A stretch of 64,000 nucleotides of DNA, from the NCBI GenBank assembly GCA_009691715.1, contig SIAN01000014.1, forward strand, positions 1 to 64,000, in the 5' to 3' direction. This document shows positions 54,699 to 64,000 of the stretch, piece after piece. Origin of the DNA: Planctomycetota bacterium. Its GTDB lineage: Bacteria > Planctomycetota > B15-G4 > SIAN01. The position numbers and the translations under genes were made by a program. The notes under the pieces are model-generated. The model made no database searches and was not told where the DNA came from. It saw nothing but the letters and a program-made list of their open reading frames with translations. Position 1 is the stretch's first letter. Every line of letters starts with the position of its first letter.

Positions 54699-55523
54699 AT
54701 GGCCGCACTCAATAAAGCCGCTCGCGTCGCACAGGCCGAGCGGAAGTTCGCTGTCGGTGCTTCCACGTCGCGGGCGCTCAAGACCTGGATCACGACGCTG
54801 CCGCAGTCGGTGCTGCTGGCGGTCATCGCCCTGCTGCCGTCGTTCGTCTGGATGCAGCTGAGCGGCGGCTACGACGCGGACGCGCCGGCGCGCACGATGT
54901 TCGAGAAGATCATTGACCAGCTGATCGATTCCGCCTGCAGCGGTGTGCTGTCGGGAATGGTGATCTACGTTGCCTTCAAGCGCCTGATGCGCGAGCCGGC
55001 CGCGCTCGGCACGGCAATCTCGACAGGAATGCGGCGTTTCGTGCCGCTCCTCGTGACCGGCCTGATCACCGCGGCGCTGGTGGTGCTGCCTCTCGTCGCG
55101 ATGTTTGTGCTGAGCCAAGGCGCCAACTCCGACCTGAAAACGAGCCTGCTCCTGATGGTCGGGGTCGTCGCCGGCATCGCCTCCATGATCGTGACGGCGA
55201 TGTTCGCCGCGGCGTCGGGCGCCATCATCATCGAATCGCTCGGTCCACTCGCGGCGCTGAAGCGCAGCCTTCAACTGACCAAGGACTATCGATTCCCGAT
55301 CTTCTGGTGCTCATTTCTGGTCGGGATCATCGCCGGAATCGTCACCGGGATCTTCACGCTGATCGGAACGCTTGCGCTCTTGAGCCTCCCGCAGCTCATG
55401 CCGATCCTGATCGCCGTCGCAGTCACCCCGCTCACCTCGACCCTCTCCGCCGTCGTCTACCACGACCTGCGCGCCACCAAGGAAGGCGTGGATCTCGCGG
55501 AACTGTCGCGCGTCTTCAACTGA
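54699..55523 (+). CDS. Polytopic membrane protein of unknown function
   Basis: A 274-residue protein with about six hydrophobic segments and a GAGGGGGA-type ribosome site (54694-54701 region). The C-terminal part has GPLAALKRSLQLTKDYR and YHDLRATKEGVDLAEL, which recall the membrane domain found in glycerophosphodiester phosphodiesterase-like and related DUF proteins. No catalytic residues are evident. It converges on the RDD gene with 12 bases between stops, so the terminators must lie inside the neighbouring genes. Confidence 0.7.
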   Translation: MAALNKAARVAQAERKFAVGASTSRALKTWITTLPQSVLLAVIALLPSFVWMQLSGGYDADAPARTMFEKIIDQLIDSACSGVLSGMVIYVAFKRLMREPAALGTAISTGMRRFVPLLVTGLITAALVVLPLVAMFVLSQGANSDLKTSLLLMVGVVAGIASMIVTAMFAAASGAIIIESLGPLAALKRSLQLTKDYRFPIFWCSFLVGIIAGIVTGIFTLIGTLALLSLPQLMPILIAVAVTPLTSTLSAVVYHDLRATKEGVDLAELSRVFN

Positions 55524-55535
55524 TCGCTGCGCCGG

Positions 55536-56468
55536 TCAGCCGCTCTTGCTGGTCTTGCGCTTGCCGAAGAGGAGGCGTTGTTCGAGGTGGGCGCGCTGCG
55601 CCGCGTAGAAGGCGAGCAGGAAGCGTTGCGGGTCGACGTCCCTTTGCGACCTCGGCCAGCCGATCTTGATCTGAACGCGTTCGCGCACGACGTCGAGCGC
55701 CTGCTCCTTGTCGGGACGGTCGCTGCGAAGCAGATCCGCCAGCACCTCGAGCTCGTATTCACCGTAGTAGGCGAGCTGCGCCGCGGTGAAGGTGAACTCG
55801 GCGGCCGCCGCCGTGGCGTCTGGCCGCTCGCGCGTCGCTTCTTCACTGAGGTCGGAGAGCAGGACCGCGCGCGGAGAGTGGATCACGACGGTTCCGGCCA
55901 GCAGGTCGCCGATCCGCTGGCGATCCTTGTTCAGCAGCGGCACGGCGCCGAGCACGACGATCCACGCGAAGCTCGCGACGCCGATCCAGGCCGGGGCGTC
56001 CTTCAACAGATCGCCTTGGCTCGACAGCACCGCGAACGGCAGGACGATCTCGACTTCGCGCGTCAGATTGCGCACGACGATCGCGCGCGCCGTGAGCCTC
56101 CCTCCGGCGCGGTCGATGACGCGCAGCGAGGCGACCTTCTTGCCGAGCGTGCGCCCCTGCCAGCGCAGCTCGCACCATGGGAAGTAGACGAACGTCAGCG
56201 CAAACAGGCCGAGCAGTGCCACCGCTACCACAGCATTTCCGGGCAGAAAGACCGCGCCGACCGCCAGCAGCACGATCCCCGCGAGGATCACCGCGCTGTC
56301 CACCAGGAACGCGAGCATCCGGTCGCCGACTGCGGCGAGTTCGATCGGCAGCGGCACGCCTTCCGGCGTGACCAGCGTGCGCACCGTCCGCGGGTTGCCA
56401 GCGACCCCGATCGCCAGTCGCGGCGTCGACGCGGTCGTGTTCACGACGGCCCTCGCGACGGCGGTCAC
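55536..56468 (-). CDS. RDD family membrane protein
   Basis: A 310-residue protein with a central RDD domain: RMLAFLVDSAVILAGIV, GRTLGKKVASLRVID and RQRIGDLLAGTVVI give the R, D, D residues and three membrane helices. The C-terminal ~110 residues are cytoplasmic and helical (AYYGEYELEVLADLL). RDD proteins are sometimes sodium or proton exchangers, but in this cluster the role is unknown. It overlaps the SpoIIM-like gene by ATGA. Confidence 0.88.
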   Translation of the reverse strand: MTAVARAVVNTTASTPRLAIGVAGNPRTVRTLVTPEGVPLPIELAAVGDRMLAFLVDSAVILAGIVLLAVGAVFLPGNAVVAVALLGLFALTFVYFPWCELRWQGRTLGKKVASLRVIDRAGGRLTARAIVVRNLTREVEIVLPFAVLSSQGDLLKDAPAWIGVASFAWIVVLGAVPLLNKDRQRIGDLLAGTVVIHSPRAVLLSDLSEEATRERPDATAAAAEFTFTAAQLAYYGEYELEVLADLLRSDRPDKEQALDVVRERVQIKIGWPRSQRDVDPQRFLLAFYAAQRAHLEQRLLFGKRKTSKSG

Positions 56469-57484
56469 GTCGCCGCCTTTCGGCGCGGCCAGCCGAGGTA
56501 AACGATCCAGCCGATCGCGGTCGTCGTCGCCAGCCCGTAGCGCACCGGCACCGAATCGACCATCTGCCGGAAGAAGCCTTCGATGGCGGCCGCCAGCACC
56601 AACATCGCGATCGCGCCGATCGCCAGCACGCCGGCATCGCGGCCGCGCCGCGCGAGCTCCTCCTTGCGAGTCCGCTCGCCGGGGAAGGCCACGGCATGGC
56701 CGAGCTCGAGGCCGCCCGCGCCGCCCAACACCACCGCGAACAGCTCGGTCACGCCATGCGGCAGGATCCAGCCGAACCAGTCGAGGCCGAGCCCCTTGTC
56801 GACGAACAGCGCCGACATCGCGCCGAGCGCGAACCCGTTCATCACCAGCAACAGGAACGTAGGCACCCCAAGCGCGAATCCGAGCGCGAAGCAGAGCAGC
56901 GTGACGCGCGCGTTGTGGGTGAAGAGGAAGCTGGCGAAAGCGGCGAGGGGTCCGGAATCGGAATCGCCGGCGGAATCCACCCGCCAGTCGCTGTAGAGCG
57001 TCTTGCGCAGCTCCTCGACCGACGTGGAATAGCTGCGGTGCTGCACCATCTGCGCATCGATAAAGGTGAAGTAGCGCTCCGGGTCGGCGCGGGTCGCGAA
57101 GTAGGCGGTCGCTCCGCCGCCGAGCATGAACAGCGCCGACAGCAGCACGTGACGCGACAACTGGCGGAACGTGCGCGGAAAGACGTCGACGACAAAGCGT
57201 CGCACCGCCTCGCCGAGCAGATGGCGCGTGCCGTAGACCACGAAGTAGGAGCGCTGGCAGAGGTTCTCGAGCCAGGCGACCAGGTTGCGGTCCATCGCGA
57301 TGTGGCGCGCGACCGACAGCGATGCCAGGACCGCGCGGTAGAGCGCTGGCAGACGCGACAGTTCGCCCGGCGAGAGCGCGCGCACGCCCTCCTTCTCCGC
57401 GCGCACGATCAACGCCTCGAGCTCGCGCCAGCGGCGTTCGCGCTCGGCGCGGAAGCGGGCGCTGCGAAGCGTGAGCGCCTTCAT
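56465..57484 (-). CDS. SpoIIM-like (stage II sporulation protein M) membrane protein
   Basis: A 339-residue protein with a helical cytoplasmic N-terminus and several membrane segments. VDVFPRTFRQLSRHVLLSALF, FTHNARVTLLCFALGFALG and LPHGVTELFAVVLGGAGGL match PF01944, related to the sporulation protein M; the E in PHGVTE is conserved. In non-sporulating bacteria it is found next to RDD, DUF58 and MoxR genes, as here, and is thought to act in envelope organisation. It overlaps the DUF58 stop by ATGA. Confidence 0.9.
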   Translation of the reverse strand: MKALTLRSARFRAERERRWRELEALIVRAEKEGVRALSPGELSRLPALYRAVLASLSVARHIAMDRNLVAWLENLCQRSYFVVYGTRHLLGEAVRRFVVDVFPRTFRQLSRHVLLSALFMLGGGATAYFATRADPERYFTFIDAQMVQHRSYSTSVEELRKTLYSDWRVDSAGDSDSGPLAAFASFLFTHNARVTLLCFALGFALGVPTFLLLVMNGFALGAMSALFVDKGLGLDWFGWILPHGVTELFAVVLGGAGGLELGHAVAFPGERTRKEELARRGRDAGVLAIGAIAMLVLAAAIEGFFRQMVDSVPVRYGLATTTAIGWIVYLGWPRRKAAT

Positions 57485-58793
57485 GCCACGAGCTCCCGAC
57501 GCTGGACGTCGAGGTAGCGGTCGATCAGCCCGGCGCGCACCGATTCGGCCGGTGCATCGAGGACCAGCACGCCGAGCCGACGCACCTTCTCCAGAACCAG
57601 CGCGCGGTCGCGCACCATCTCGGTCGCCGCGACTGCCTGATGCAAGGTACGCGGCGTGTCCGGCGCGGCGGACGCGATGCGATCGAGCTCGGCGTCGCGC
57701 ACCGCGACCAGCAAGACGACGTGGCGGCGCGCGAGTCGGCCGAGATTCTCGACCAGCAGCTCGGCGTCGATCGCGTCGCCGAAGTCGGTGAAGACCACCA
57801 CCAGCGAGCGGCGCGACAGGCGGCGCGTGAGTTCGGTGAGGCCGAGCGTGTAGTTCGACTCCTCGGTCGCCGATTCGAGTTCGGCGGCGGCGCGACGCAG
57901 GCGCTCGAACTGCGCGGTTCCGGAAAAGAAGGGCGTGAAGGAGCGCACGGTCGCGTCGAACGCGAACAGCGCGACGCGATCCTCCGCCTTCAATGCCACA
58001 TACCCGAGCAGCAGCGCGGCGTTGATGGCGCGATCGAGCCGGGAAACTCCGTCGATTGGCTCGCGCATGCGTTGTCCGGTGTCGAAGGCGAGGACCAGCG
58101 GGTGGTTGCGTTCGGCGCGCAGCTCGCGGCAGAGCAGCTTCATGTGGCGCGCGGTCGCCTTCCAGTCGATGGTGCGCGGATCGAAGCCCGGCACGAACTC
58201 GCGCAGCGCCGCGAACTCCGAGCCGTCGCCTTGGAAGCGCTCGACCTTCTTGCCCGCCCACGGCGAGCGGCGCGCCAGCTCGATCGCCGCCTGCCGCACC
58301 GCGCGCACGTCGGGCACGATCAGCGTCTGCCGATCGAGCGGAACACGAGCGATCCGCTCGATGAGTCCGAGCGGCCCGCTCCAGCAGAGCCACGCCTCGC
58401 GCAACGTCGCCGCGCCGCGCTCGCGCGGACGCAACTCGACCTTGGTGCGCACGACGCCGTCGGCGGCGAACGTGACCTCGAGCGTCGGTGGCGCGGCGAG
58501 TCGCTCGCTCATCTCCAATCGCACCGCCACCGCTCGCGGTGCCCCGGATGGCGCCGTCCGCAGCACGACGAACGCCGGATCGGCATCGCCGACGAACAAC
58601 TGCTCCGGGAAGTCGACGTCGATCGCGATCGCGCTGCGTCGTCGGCACAGCAGCGCGTCGGCCGCCAGCGTCGCGCCGATGGCCGCCAGCGCCGCCATCC
58701 ACGGCCCGAGCCAACGCGGCCCGAGTACAAATGGCAGCAGCGCCAACGGCAGCAGCGCCGCGATACAGAGCACCGCGCGTCGCGTCGGTCGCA

Positions 58794-58794
<1 letters not shown>
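57481..58794 (-). CDS. DUF58 domain-containing protein (von Willebrand A-like)
   Basis: A 437-residue protein with two N-terminal membrane helices and a cytoplasmic DUF58/vWA domain: FQGDGSEFAALREFVPGFDP, then RTIDWKATARHMKL, VLAFDTGQRM and VVFTDFGDA. MoxR-DUF58 pairs act as chaperone-like systems that insert metals or assemble envelope complexes. The ATG shares one base with the MoxR stop (TGATG). The start was chosen by that overlap rather than the TTG one codon before. Confidence 0.9.
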
Positions 58795-59736
<942 letters not shown>

Positions 59737-59750
<14 letters not shown>

Positions 59751-61023
59751 GCAGCACGGTCTCCTTCAAGCGGTGGGCGCGCCGCGCAAGCGCGAGCGCC
59801 GGGGTCGAGTCGTTTCCATCCGTACGGGCGAAGGCGGCGGCATCGAACGCACGCAGCTCGTCACGCAGCGCGGGGTCGCGCACGCGTTCGCCGAGCCACT
59901 CGCGCAACGCCGCACCGCGCAACGCGGCCGGCGCATGCAGCGTCGCACCGAGCGTCGTCAGCGTCTCCTCGACGTAGCGGCGCGCCGAGTGGCCGGCGTG
60001 GCCGCCCGCCTCCATCAGCTCGCCCACATTGTCAAGCAACGCCGCCTTGCCGGTCTCGAACCCTGGCTGCGGCGGTCGCGGCGAACCGAAGCGCACCGAC
60101 GCGCCCCACGACAGCAGCGCCGCGCCGACCAGCACATGCAGCGTGATCCAGAGCAGCGGCGGCTTGAACAGATCGCTCCACGCCGACGGCGCGACGCCAT
60201 AACCGTGCGCGACTTCGTCGACCCACAGCGTCCCTTCGACGCCCAACAGTTCGACCAGCGCCATCGCGAGTGCCGCGTTATCGCCGCGACCGATGCCGTG
60301 CGTCGCGACCAAGTCGGGATCGGCCAGCACGATTCGGGGCGGCTCGCTGCGTGTGCGGCCGATCAGGATGCCCTCGTCGCAGGCGAGCAGCGGCTCGAGG
60401 TCGACGTCGCGCATCAGTTGCGGTCGGAGCAAAGTTGGCTCGAGGCCGAGCGTGTTCTCGGTCCACAGTCCTTCGCCAGCCGACTCGACCCGCACGATCT
60501 CGCTGTCCGACCGCGTGACACCGAGGCGGCGCAACGGATCGAGCGCCACGGACTCCGGCCGCTCGACGACGTAGAGGGCGCGCGATTGCTTTCCCTGTTC
60601 GACCTCCCGCCGCGGCAGCACCAACAACATCGGCACCGCTGCCGACAGCAGCTCGTTCGTCAGCGCCTCGGCCTTCTCTTCGTCGTCGAAGAGCGTCTCG
60701 AGGTCATTCGCCACTGGTTCGGCGACGATCAGCGCATCGTCATCGGCGACCCGCGCCGCCGTCGCATGGCGCGACAGCACGACCGTGCGTCCCTGCGACT
60801 TCAGCAGCTCGTACCACGCAGCATGGCCGAGCGCCGAGCGCGAAAAGCCGTCGGCACGATGGCTCTCGATCCAGCCGAGCTCCTGCTGCAGCAGCGACAG
60901 CGCGATCCCGCCGATCAACGACAACACGCCGATCGCGACGATGATCCGCGTCGCGCGCGGCGTCGCGCCCTGCGCCTCGACCAGCGCGGTCGGTGTCGGA
61001 TCGGCACCGGGCGGGGCCGTCAT
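59737..61023 (-). CDS. DUF4350 domain-containing membrane protein
   Basis: A 428-residue protein with an N-terminal helix ([18 protein letters not shown]), an extracytoplasmic DUF4350 domain ([41 protein letters not shown]) and a second helix ([17 protein letters not shown]) with a cytoplasmic helical tail. DUF4350 is usually encoded between MoxR and DUF4129 genes, as here; its function is unknown. It overlaps the DUF4129 stop by ATGA and MoxR's start region by 14 bases. Confidence 0.86.
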
Positions 61024-61703
61024 CGCGCCACTCCGGCCGGCAACGCCGCTTTGAGGCGCTGCGCCTCCTCCCATTCGGCAACACCGACCGGCTGCACCGC
61101 GAACCGGCCGCGTTCGACCAACGCCACCAGTCCCGCCAGCGGCTCGACGCCTGCGGAGGGCAGCGCGCGCACGATCTCGCGAGCGGTGCGACCGACGGGC
61201 GGCGCGCGTTGCAGCGCCTCGAACATCGAGCGAAACACCTGCAGCAGCAAGGCGTGGATCGCCTCTTCGTGACGGCCGTCAGCCGCCAGCGTCGATGGGT
61301 CGCCGGGCGACGCGACGCCCGCGGTCATCGCGACCGGAGTCGCGACATCCCGCTTCCCGAGTGCGCGTTCCGTTGGCGCCCGTGCTGGCAACCGCGATCG
61401 CTTCAGGCGATCACCGATGAGGCGCACCACGACGATCGCGATGAACACCAGCGCTGCGCCACCCACCAACCAGCCGACCCACTCCGGAGTCTTTCCCGAT
61501 TCGTGCCACGGCTCATCCGGTTGCGATGGCGGCAGCTCCGTCTGGTAGTCGCCCTGCTCGAGGATCGCGCGCGCCCGCTCCCGCAGCGCCTCGGGCGATT
61601 CCCCTTCCGCCGCCACCAGCCGGACTGAATCCGACAGCAACGCCGCTCCGGCGAAACCGGACGAACGCGCTGCGGACACGACGGGCCGGGCCGAGACAGA
61701 CAT
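61020..61703 (-). CDS. DUF4129-like membrane protein
   Basis: A 227-residue protein with an N-terminal extracytoplasmic part (RARAILEQGDYQTELPP), one membrane helix (GWLVGGAALVFIAIVVV) and a cytoplasmic C-terminus with EEAIHALLLQVFRSMFEAL and PPVGRTAREIVRAL, matching DUF4129. It belongs to the same operon as MoxR/DUF58/DUF4350. ATG at 61703 was chosen; the frame is open upstream into the frameshifted membrane gene without matching features. Confidence 0.8.
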   Translation of the reverse strand: MSVSARPVVSAARSSGFAGAALLSDSVRLVAAEGESPEALRERARAILEQGDYQTELPPSQPDEPWHESGKTPEWVGWLVGGAALVFIAIVVVRLIGDRLKRSRLPARAPTERALGKRDVATPVAMTAGVASPGDPSTLAADGRHEEAIHALLLQVFRSMFEALQRAPPVGRTAREIVRALPSAGVEPLAGLVALVERGRFAVQPVGVAEWEEAQRLKAALPAGVAR

Positions 61704-61739
61704 CGCCGCGGATCGTAACGCGCCGCGATCGGGCGACCT

Positions 61740-62282
61740 CGCCAACAGGCCGTCGGCTTGCTCTTCAGCACCATCGCGATGCCGACCGCGGCGACCGTCC
61801 AACCGGCGACCGCGTCGATCGGCTCGGCCTTGGTGAAGGCGTCGGAGAAGTGGTACCAGATCCAGTGCGACGCGTTCTGGCTCAGGAACGCGAACAGCCC
61901 CAGCATCGGGCCAAGCAGAACGCTGCCGACGAATCCGCGGCCGGTCGCCAGCAGCGCCAGCACCAGCGCACCGAGGAGGTTGCTGCCGAACTCAAGCAGG
62001 AGGCTGGTCGGCGCCGGCGTCGCGTTGGCGGCATTCTCCGGCCAGCGGACGATCATCCCCGAGCCCGTCGCACGTACCTTTTCGACCCACGACGTAGAGC
62101 GCTGCGTCGTCGGCATTCGCGTGATCGAGCCAAGGAACCATGTAGGTCCCCGGCGGCGTCGCCTTCAGCGCGGCGGCCACTTCCGCCTCGTTCGGCATCT
62201 GCGCAAACGAGTCATCCGTGATGCCGAGCGCCATATGTGACACGGTGCCCCACACAAACTCGAGGATGCCACCGACCAGCAC
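61740..62282 (-). pseudogene. Membrane protein interrupted by a frameshift
   Basis: The 5' part, from GTG at 62282, reads VGGILEFVWGTVSHMALG, then PPGTYMVPWLDHANADDAALYVVGRK, a small membrane-protein family in which a lumenal loop follows the first helix. At about 62085, in a run of four A residues, the homology passes to another frame: LLLEFGSNLLGALVLALLA, LGLFAFLSQNASHWIWYHFS and DAVAGWTVAAVGIAMVL, three more helices. Together they would make a protein of about 170-180 residues. In the second frame no stop occurs until 61403, well inside the DUF4129 gene, so a second change near 61745 is possible. I do not know its function. Confidence 0.65.
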
Positions 62283-62354
62283 GGCGAGCAGGATGCGTCC
62301 CCTGCGTTTGTCCCTCGCGACGATCCGCTCACGTAGCGCTCACGAGGCGCTCCG

Positions 62355-63347
62355 TCATTCGGACGCGCCGAATCCAGCAGCGGAGAGGTCGGGCGGAGTG
62401 CCCGACGACGAGTCACTTGGCGCAGAAACCGTGGACGGATCGGAAGCGAGCGAATCGCGGGGCGGCGCCGCCCGCTCCTTGCGTGGCGCGTGCATGACGC
62501 GCTCGACCTCGGCGCGCGCCTCGGCTTCGGCCTGGACTTGCTCGTCGTCCTGCGCCGCGAGGCCGAGCGTGGGCGCCGACTTCAGCTCCTCCTCGCTCGG
62601 AGCCTTGGTGGTCCAGAGCTCCGCGGCCGGCTCCCACTTCTCCGGCACCGTGCCGATCGCTTCGATCGAGATCTCGCCGAACTGCACCGTCTGCGTGACG
62701 CGGATCAGGCAGGCGCGCATCAGCTCGAGGATGGCGAGGAAGTGGCCGATGAGGTCGACGCGCGTGGTGTCGTGCTGGAAGACTGCTTGGAATGCCACCT
62801 TCTGCGCCGTGCGCAGCATTTGGAGCAGGTCGCCGATGTATTCGGAGAGCGGGCGGTCGGCGACGATCGTGTTGCCGGCGTCGTGGTCGAGTCCGGCGTC
62901 GGAGAGGACCTTCCGGAACGCCTCGACCAGATGCCAGAGCCCGAGCTCTTCGAGCGGCACGCCGGCATCCGTGACTTGCGGGCGACTGACGTGGATGAGA
63001 TCGCGACCGACCGAGCGGCGATCGAGGATGCGGGTTGCTTCCTTCAGCTGCCGGTACTCGAGCAGCCGCTGGATCAGCTCCTCCTCGGGATCGAGTTCGC
63101 GTGCGAGGTCGACCTCCTCGCGCGGCAGCAGCGAGCGCGCCTTGATCGCCATCAGCGTCGTCGCCATGACGAGGAATTCGCCGGCGACATCGACGTCGAT
63201 CGTCTTCAGGTCCTTCAGGTGCGCGAGGTACTGATCGCAGATGCGGACCAGCGACACCTCGCGGATGTCCATCTCCTCCTTCTGCACCAGATAGAGCAGC
63301 AGGTCGAGCGGACCGGCGAAGTTGCCGAGCTGGAAGTGGTGGTCCAT
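62355..63347 (-). CDS. scpA: Segregation and condensation protein A
   Basis: A 330-residue ScpA kleisin that bridges SMC dimers in chromosome condensation. FAGPLDLLLYLVQKEEMDI and LVMATTLMAIKARSLLP, the N-terminal SMC-binding helices, and the C-terminal winged-helix region (ILELMRACLIRVTQTVQFGEI) match. About 90 residues of acidic, low-complexity sequence follow at the C-terminus, longer than usual. scpB is not in this window. The gene is 19 bases after the site-2 protease gene. Confidence 0.92.
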   Translation of the reverse strand: MDHHFQLGNFAGPLDLLLYLVQKEEMDIREVSLVRICDQYLAHLKDLKTIDVDVAGEFLVMATTLMAIKARSLLPREEVDLARELDPEEELIQRLLEYRQLKEATRILDRRSVGRDLIHVSRPQVTDAGVPLEELGLWHLVEAFRKVLSDAGLDHDAGNTIVADRPLSEYIGDLLQMLRTAQKVAFQAVFQHDTTRVDLIGHFLAILELMRACLIRVTQTVQFGEISIEAIGTVPEKWEPAAELWTTKAPSEEELKSAPTLGLAAQDDEQVQAEAEARAEVERVMHAPRKERAAPPRDSLASDPSTVSAPSDSSSGTPPDLSAAGFGASE

Positions 63348-63366
63348 CGGTCGCTCGTCCCGGCTC

Positions 63367-64000
63367 CTAGTAGAAGATCGGCAGGTCGCCGGGCATGAGC
63401 ATCGCGCCCCACCATCTGCCGAACGGCACCAGGAACGCGTCGTTGATCCGGGCCAGGACGCCGAAGTACATGAGCGCCAGCAGGAGCATCAGGCCGCCCG
63501 CAGCACCGATCCGGTAGTAGGTTTCGCGGATGCCACGCGGCAGGAAATAGCCGAGCACGCGATGTCCGTCGAGCGGCGGAATCGGCAGCATGTTGAAGAA
63601 GGCGAGTTGCAGGTTGAGCCGGATCGCCTGCAAGAGCATCAACGACGAGAGCTTGAACGGATCGATCCCGCGCAGTTCGGTGTGGAACCAGTAGGCCGCG
63701 GTGAAGAAGAGCGCGAGCACGACGTTCATCGCCGGCCCGGCCGCCGAGGTCAGCATCATGTCGCGCAACGGCTTGCGCATGTTCCACGGCACGACCGGGA
63801 CCGGCTTCGCGGCGCAGATGCCGATGTTCGAGCCCTGCAGCGGCCCGAACAGCATCATCAGCGGGAGGAGTACGGTGAAGATCGGGTCGAGGTGGACGAT
63901 CGGGTTGAGCGTCAGCCGTCCCATCCGCTCGGCCGTGTCGTCGCCGAGCTTCTTCGCGCTCCAAGCGTGGCCGTACTCATGGAAGGTCAGCGACAGGATG
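63367..64000 (-). CDS. Site-2 protease family (M50) membrane metalloprotease, partial
   Basis: The 5' end lies beyond the window. Near the edge the zinc motif HEYGH is seen (LTFHEYGHAWSAKK), followed by GRLTLNPIVHLDPIFTVLLP and NMLPIPPLDGHRV, whose Asp is the third ligand. It is a rhomboid-like polytopic intramembrane protease of the short S2P type. Such proteases cleave membrane-bound regulators; some members are housekeeping genes next to scpA, as here. Confidence 0.88.
   Translation of the reverse strand, partial: ILSLTFHEYGHAWSAKKLGDDTAERMGRLTLNPIVHLDPIFTVLLPLMMLFGPLQGSNIGICAAKPVPVVPWNMRKPLRDMMLTSAAGPAMNVVLALFFTAAYWFHTELRGIDPFKLSSLMLLQAIRLNLQLAFFNMLPIPPLDGHRVLGYFLPRGIRETYYRIGAAGGLMLLLALMYFGVLARINDAFLVPFGRWWGAMLMPGDLPIFY

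Overview
This 64 kb window is GC-rich chromosomal DNA with dense, mostly intact protein genes, many joined by 1-4 base start/stop overlaps (ATGA, GTGA, TGATG). No rRNA, tRNA, CRISPR array, transposase or prophage gene was recognised. The gene content suggests a Gram-negative bacterium, most likely a planctomycete or a relative. The signs are large FG-GAP/UnbV-type exported proteins, several membrane sulfatase-like proteins, a MoxR-DUF58-SpoIIM-RDD membrane cluster, a separate ATCase regulatory subunit, and Wza/Wzc/Wzx polysaccharide machinery. The taxonomic placement is inference.

Layout. 1-16.5 kb is an exopolysaccharide locus: a partial CelD-like acetyltransferase, a Wzy/WaaL-type polymerase or ligase, a Wzc-like copolymerase with a degenerate kinase domain, a Wza-like export lipoprotein, a Wzx flippase, three GT4 glycosyltransferases, a WbaP-type initiating transferase and a membrane sulfatase-fold protein. 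A broken PPC-TPR-CHAT gene sits inside it. 16.7-32.8 kb is accessory: a DUF234-type ATPase, two divergent FG-GAP giants, an alginate-lyase-like lipoprotein with a GNAT partner, a damaged pair of lipoprotein/hydrolase genes, a second sulfatase-fold protein coupled to a FabH-like synthase, and a small cysteine-rich protein. 33.2-35.1 kb is a VOC, ECF sigma and anti-sigma/YCII operon carrying two disruptions. 35.1-43.2 kb holds purF, a divergent LexA-like gene, a broken S41 peptidase, pyrB-pyrI, a sodium/solute symporter with small membrane partners and a DUF374 acyltransferase. 43.3-54.6 kb holds two large secreted proteins with strong terminators, an HNH nuclease, a cyclophilin-like protein, a TIM-barrel isomerase, rsmB, fmt, and a divergent persulfide dioxygenase/cysteine dioxygenase pair. 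54.7-64 kb holds a membrane protein, the RDD-SpoIIM-DUF58-MoxR-DUF4350-DUF4129 operon, a frameshifted membrane gene, scpA and a partial site-2 protease.

Six loci are interrupted by frameshifts, three of them also or instead by an in-frame TGA. All are accessory or regulatory genes, while the long housekeeping genes nearby are open. This looks like gene decay or local sequence error. The most interesting intact oddities are a LexA-like protein without the Ser/Lys dyad, a secreted protein ending in a GspG pseudopilin domain, an anti-sigma factor fused to a YCII domain, and two sulfatase-fold enzymes with Thr in place of the formylglycine Cys.
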